DNA of 64,000 bases from DSPP01 sp964607165. GTDB taxonomy: Bacteria > Zixibacteria > MSB-5A5 > DSPP01. This document shows positions 59,866-64,000 of the stretch, piece by piece; the stretch's first letter is position 1, and each line of letters starts with the position of its first letter. Made by a program: the position numbers and the translations under genes. The DNA lies in assembly GCA_964607165.1 (NCBI GenBank), contig CAZSIT010000007.1:1-64000 (forward strand), written 5' to 3'. The notes beneath the pieces are model-generated. The model saw only the letters and a program-made list of their open reading frames with translations, was not told the origin of the DNA and ran no database searches.

Positions 59866-62800
59866 AACGAGCAATCCAGCGAGAACCCGAGGAACACGCC
59901 GTTTAGCTCTTTGACCACGTCGGCGGCGGTTAGAATGCCATCGCAATTGATATCGGCCACGCTCAAATTGGCGCAATCAATCCCGAGCGAACTTCCCAAA
60001 AAAGTGCAGTTGAGCATATGCACCACGTCCGCGGCGGTCAGAATTCCGTCCCCGTTCAAATCTCCTTTTTCCTGCAGCTGGAAGATGAAAGCCGAGCCGG
60101 CGTCCGGGTTGTTGTTTGGGTCGGCATTGGGAGCGCCGATGATGTAATGGGCCAAGCCACTGACATCGGCATAGATTCCTACCGAACCGCCCAGCCGGTC
60201 GCCGGTGGAATCACCGTTTTGCTGGAAAATAAGAGCGCCGCTGGAACCGGAGTAGATGAAGGCCGCTCCGGCGGAGTCGTCAGTACCGGGAGCTCCGGCA
60301 ATAAAGTCCGCCCCGCCATCTCCATCCACATCCGCCTGAATGCCCACCGAACCGCCCAGGCGGTCCCCGGATAAAGAACCGGTTTTCTGAAAAAGGAGAT
60401 TTCCTGTCGAGCCGGAATAGACATACACGGCACCGGAAGAACCGCTGACCCCCGTTGCTCCTACGACAAAATCAGCCCGATTGTCACTATCCACGTCCAA
60501 GACTTGAGTTAGACCTACCGAACCGCCCAAGCGGTCGCCGATAGCGGTTCCATTCTTTTGATAAAGCAAGCTTCCGGTTGAGCCGGAGTAAACATAAACG
60601 GCACCGGATGAACTGTTGGTTCCATCGGCGCCAATAATAAAGTCGCCCCTACTATCTCCGTTCACATCGTTGACGTCCGCCGACATTCCGACCGAACCTC
60701 CCAGCCGGTCGCCGGGGCTGGCGCCATCCTTTTGATAAAGCAAGGTTCCATTAGCCCCGGAGTAAATAAAGGCAGAACCGGCATCGGTCATTCCGCTCGG
60801 GTCGGCCCCTGGAGTGCCAACGATGAAGTCATCCTTGCCATCTGCATTAACATCTGCATACAGCCCTACGGAGCCGCCTAAGCGGTCGCCAGAAGTTGAG
60901 CCATTCTTTTGAAAAAGCAGAAGGCCGGTGCTGCCGGAATAGACATAAACCGCCCCGGCGGTGGCGTTGGCTTCCGGAGCGCCGATGATGAAATCCCCCT
61001 TCCCATCTGCGTTGGCATCCCCCACCAATCCCACCGAGCCGCCCAGGCGGTCGCCGGAGGTTGTACCGTTTATTTTATATATCAGCGTGTCGTTCTTACC
61101 TGAATAGATAAAGATTGAACCGGCATCGGTGGAAACATTTCCTTCACCACCAACAACTGGGTCGGCGCCGGGAGCGCCGATGATGTAGTCTGCCACGCCA
61201 TCCCCGTTCACATCCCCACCACCCGAGACGGAGCTACCCAGCAGATCACCGCCCGATGAACCGTTTTTCCGGGATTTAAGCGTATCCGCCAGAACGCTGA
61301 TTTGAACCAACTGCGTGTCCGTCAAAAACCCATCCGAAGCGATAAAGCGGACGTGGTGAATGCCAGTCTGATAAGAAGCGGGTGTCCAGTTAAAAGTGTT
61401 ACCGATAAAGCTCGCTCCCACAGGCAATAATTGTGCGGCATAGGTCGGGATTGCCCCATCCGAGTCGGTGGCGGTCGGAGCAAAGCTCAAAAGCTGGCCT
61501 TCCATAACTTGCTTAGCAGTCAGCGTCAAAAGCGGTTTACGGTTGACAGCGAAGACGATTGCCGTGCCGGAAGCCGGTCCATTGGGATGGGCGACGTCCG
61601 CCCCGGCGATGAAATCAGATTTTCCGTCTCCATTAATGTCTCCGCCCCCGCCAACGGATATTCCCAAATTATCACCAGCCATTGCGCCATTTTGTTGAGA
61701 GAGAAGAACGCCAGTGGCGCCGGAATAGACATAGACAGAGCCGGCGTAGAGATTACCGCCCGGGCTGGCGCCGTAAGCACCGACAATGAAATCGGCTCTT
61801 CCATCATTATTCACATCTCCAGCTCCGGCCACCGAAAAGCCGAAGAAATTGCTGTCGGCAGCGCCGTTTTTTTGATAGAGCAAAGCCCCGGTGGCGCCGG
61901 AATATACGTAAGCCGAACCGGCGGCACTATCTCCCGCCGGATCGGTGCCGTAAGCGCCAATTATAAAATCAGACGAACCGTCGCCGTTGACGTTTCCGAT
62001 TCCGGCTACTGAAGCTCCAATGTGGTCTTTGGCAAGAGTGCCATCTTTCTGGTAGAGCAAAGCTCCGGTGTTGCCGGAATAAACGTAGGCCGAACCGGCA
62101 TCGGTTCTTCCACCGGGGTCAGTGTTGAGAGCGCCGATGATAAAATCGGCTAATCCATTGTTATCGACATCTCCCGCTCCGGCTACAAAAACACCCAGAT
62201 TGTCCCCGGCCGCGGCGCCATTTTTTTGGTACAGCAGACCACCGGTGGCGCCGGAATAGACGTAAGCAGAACCAGCTCCGGAAAGGCCGCCCGGAGAAGC
62301 GAACATGGCACCGACGATAAAATCAGCCTTTCCATCGAAGTTCACATCCCCCGCTCCAGCCACCGATTGCCCCAAGGCATCACCGGCGGTTCCATTTTTT
62401 TGGTACAGCAAAGCGCCGGTGACGCCGGAGTAAACATAAGCCGAGCCAGCTCCGCCGGCCCGAGTGGGAGTCGCAGCAATAAAATCGGCCTTGCCATCGC
62501 CGTTTACATCTCCCGCTCCGGCCACGGAGAAGCCAAATTGGTCGCCGGCGGTTCCGCCATTTTTCTGATAGAGCAAAGTTCCATCCGTTCCAGAGTAAAC
62601 ATAGGCGGAGCCGGCAAAGTTAAGTCCACCCGGATTGGCGCCATACGCTCCAATAATATAATCTGCTTTGCCGTCGCCGTTGATGTCTCCGACTATGGCA
62701 ACCGTGTGGCCTAAGAAGTCAAGGCTATCGGCGCCGTTTTTCTTGTAAAGCGGGGTTGGGCTCACCGGCGGGTCGGGAGGGGCGGGCAGGCCGTAAACGA

Positions 62801-64000
62801 AGGCGGAGCCGGCGTCATTGTTTCCGCCGGGGTTGGCCTTGAATGCTCCTACGATAATGTCGGCTCGGCCATCTCCGTTCACATCTCCGGCCCCGGCCAC
62901 AGAATACCCCAGCCAGTCAAACGCTGCGGCGCCGTTTTTCTGGAAGAGCAGGCTGCCGTCGGCGCCGGAATAGAGAAAAGCCGAGCCGGCTTCGCCAAGC
63001 CCGCCCGGACTGGCACTATTTGTTCCGATGATAAAATCGGCTCTTCCATCCCCGTTCACATCTCCGGCCCCGGCCACGGAAATGCCCAGAAATTCCCCGA
63101 CGGCGCCGTTTTTCTGGAACAAGAGCGCACCGGTAGCGCCGGAATAGACATAAACCGAGCCGGCATTTACGAGCCCGCCCGGCTGGGCACGAGTTGCCCC
63201 GACGATAAAATCGGTTTTCCCATCCCCGTTGACATCCCCAGCCGAAGCCACGGACCGGCCCAGATGGTCACCCGCGGCGCCGCCGTTTTTTTGGTAAAGT
63301 AATGCTCCGGTAGCCCCGGAGTAGACATAAGCCGAACCGGCGCCAAGCTGCCCGCCCGGGTCAGCCACAAAAGCGCCCACGATAAAATCGGCTCTCCCAT
63401 CCCCGTTGACATCCCCGGCGGAAGCCACGGAGATGCCCAGAGAGTCACCGGCGCCGCCGTTTTTTTGGTAAAGCAAAGCTCCGGTAGCCCCGGAGTAAAC
63501 ATAAGCCGAGCCGGCATCAACAGGCCCGCCGGGGTCGGCAAGAAATGCCCCAACGATAAAATCGGCTCTCCCATCTCCGTTCACGTCCCCGGCCCCAGCT
63601 GCGGACCAGCCCAGAAAATCCCCGGCAGCAGCGCCGTTTTTCTGGTAAAGCAAAGCCCCGGTGGCCCCGGAATAGACATAAGCCGAACCAGCATCAACCC
63701 CGCCGGCGTCGGCACCTATAGCCCCAATTATAAAATCGGCTTTGCCATCTCCATTCACATCCCCTGCCGAGGCAACGGATGAACCCAAATTGTCATTAGC
63801 AGCGGCGCCATCTTTCTGGTAAAGTAGAGTGCCGGTGGCGCCGGAGTAGACATAGGCTGAACCGGCCCCCGAAAGCCCACCAGGGCTGGCATTAATAGCT
63901 CCGATGATGAAATCGCCTCTGCCATCCCCGTTGACATCCCCGGCCCCGGCCACGGCGTAGCCCAAATTGACAAAGGTGGCGGCGCCGCCTTTCTGGTAAA
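59862..64000 (-). CDS. Giant FG-GAP protein: three seven-blade propellers, Ig-like and dockerin-like domains (5' truncated)
   Basis: The frame is open to the right edge, so the signal peptide and start are missing; at least 1378 residues remain. Counting from a TTG codon at 63965, seven FG-GAP units occupy about 1-395. A short proline-rich linker (PPDPPVSPTP) precedes a second set of seven (about 400-805). An Ig-like domain follows (about 806-897; LTAKQVMEGQLLSFAPTATD). A third set of seven, mostly GDRLGGSVG-type units, spans about 900-1298. Residues about 1300-1367 are the dockerin-like pair (DLNGDGILTAADVV, DINCDGILTAADVV). It resembles the 888-residue protein with an extra propeller. Probable secreted or surface adhesin. 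Confidence 0.82.
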   Translation of the reverse strand, partial: YQKGGAATFVNLGYAVAGAGDVNGDGRGDFIIGAINASPGGLSGAGSAYVYSGATGTLLYQKDGAAANDNLGSSVASAGDVNGDGKADFIIGAIGADAGGVDAGSAYVYSGATGALLYQKNGAAAGDFLGWSAAGAGDVNGDGRADFIVGAFLADPGGPVDAGSAYVYSGATGALLYQKNGGAGDSLGISVASAGDVNGDGRADFIVGAFVADPGGQLGAGSAYVYSGATGALLYQKNGGAAGDHLGRSVASAGDVNGDGKTDFIVGATRAQPGGLVNAGSVYVYSGATGALLFQKNGAVGEFLGISVAGAGDVNGDGRADFIIGTNSASPGGLGEAGSAFLYSGADGSLLFQKNGAAAFDWLGYSVAGAGDVNGDGRADIIVGAFKANPGGNNDAGSAFVYGLPAPPDPPVSPTPLYKKNGADSLDFLGHTVAIVGDINGDGKADYIIGAYGANPGGLNFAGSAYVYSGTDGTLLYQKNGGTAGDQFGFSVAGAGDVNGDGKADFIAATPTRAGGAGSAYVYSGVTGALLYQKNGTAGDALGQSVAGAGDVNFDGKADFIVGAMFASPGGLSGAGSAYVYSGATGGLLYQKNGAAAGDNLGVFVAGAGDVDNNGLADFIIGALNTDPGGRTDAGSAYVYSGNTGALLYQKDGTLAKDHIGASVAGIGNVNGDGSSDFIIGAYGTDPAGDSAAGSAYVYSGATGALLYQKNGAADSNFFGFSVAGAGDVNNDGRADFIVGAYGASPGGNLYAGSVYVYSGATGVLLSQQNGAMAGDNLGISVGGGGDINGDGKSDFIAGADVAHPNGPASGTAIVFAVNRKPLLTLTAKQVMEGQLLSFAPTATDSDGAIPTYAAQLLPVGASFIGNTFNWTPASYQTGIHHVRFIASDGFLTDTQLVQISVLADTLKSRKNGSSGGDLLGSSVSGGGDVNGDGVADYIIGAPGADPVVGGEGNVSTDAGSIFIYSGKNDTLIYKINGTTSGDRLGGSVGLVGDANADGKGDFIIGAPEANATAGAVYVYSGSTGLLLFQKNGSTSGDRLGGSVGLYADVNADGKDDFIVGTPGADPSGMTDAGSAFIYSGANGTLLYQKDGASPGDRLGGSVGMSADVNDVNGDSRGDFIIGADGTNSSSGAVYVYSGSTGSLLYQKNGTAIGDRLGGSVGLTQVLDVDSDNRADFVVGATGVSGSSGAVYVYSGSTGNLLFQKTGSLSGDRLGGSVGIQADVDGDGGADFIAGAPGTDDSAGAAFIYSGSSGALIFQQNGDSTGDRLGGSVGIYADVSGLAHYIIGAPNADPNNNPDAGSAFIFQLQEKGDLNGDGILTAADVVHMLNCTFLGSSLGIDCANLSVADINCDGILTAADVVKELNGVFLGFSLDCSF
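60065..64000 (-). repeat. Tandem FG-GAP coding repeats (21 units in three blocks)
   Basis: Units of about 170-195 bp run to the right edge, interrupted by the Ig-like domain at about 61270-61550. The array continues past the window, so further units may exist. Confidence 0.8.

Noticed and set aside
22514..64000. Tandem DNA repeats that could be mistaken for CRISPR or satellite arrays
   Set aside because: The repeats are about 180-190 bp, in frame, and encode FG-GAP blades; there are no short direct repeats with unique spacers and no cas genes.

Overview
This 64 kb window is a dense bacterial chromosome segment with intermixed strands and a moderately high GC content. It has no rRNA, tRNA, CRISPR array or insertion-sequence transposase that I can see. 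Several features point to an uncultivated Gram-negative bacterium of the FCB type, possibly candidate phylum Zixibacteria: secreted FG-GAP and sialidase-like proteins ending in cysteine-containing dockerin-like domains, soluble Ser/Thr kinases fused to TolB-like and TPR regions, a 14-gene nuo operon, and a cmk-plsC fusion. The phylum call is inference from domain style, not from a marker gene.

Layout. 1-7070 is a surface-glycan operon with overlapping genes: a DUF2723 membrane protein cut by the window edge, GT2, GT4, two SAM methyltransferases, a flippase-like membrane protein and a prepilin peptidase. 7156-7836 is a CADD-type diiron protein, probably a chorismate-independent pABA source. 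7998-22410 is the complete nuoA-N operon for respiratory complex I, driven by a consensus promoter that sits inside a long hairpin. 22514-30537 holds three secreted dockerin-like proteins on the minus strand. 30703-39138 runs cmk-plsC, ispH, rpsA, mtaB and a large GAF/response-regulator protein. 39139-40304 is a gene-free patch packed with small palindromes. 40305-42752 looks like a small acquired islet (an unknown Cys-rich protein and a DUF262/DUF1524 nuclease). 42831-50620 holds housekeeping genes: a PYROXD2-like oxidoreductase, aroC, a MetE-like protein, glyA, a thiamine-binding protein, cutA, a PPC-domain protein, a SAM hydrolase and nrdR. 50699-51406 is tatC. 51529-59865 carries three paralogous kinase-TolB-TPR proteins with a secreted aminopeptidase P among them. 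59862-64000 is a fourth dockerin-like protein, a giant FG-GAP protein cut by the right edge.

Three signals stand out. First, several families of short palindromes, many with a GTAG/CTAC foot like REP elements, occur between genes, inside genes in frame, at a gene-fusion junction, at a stop codon, and once nested inside one another. Second, FG-GAP repeats occur in exact blocks of seven (7, 7+7, 7+7+7), which fits one, two and three seven-bladed propellers. Third, some conserved folds have changed active sites: a histidine-kinase-like core without its histidine, and a MetE-like protein with altered zinc ligands. All calls come from reading the sequence; no database search was run.
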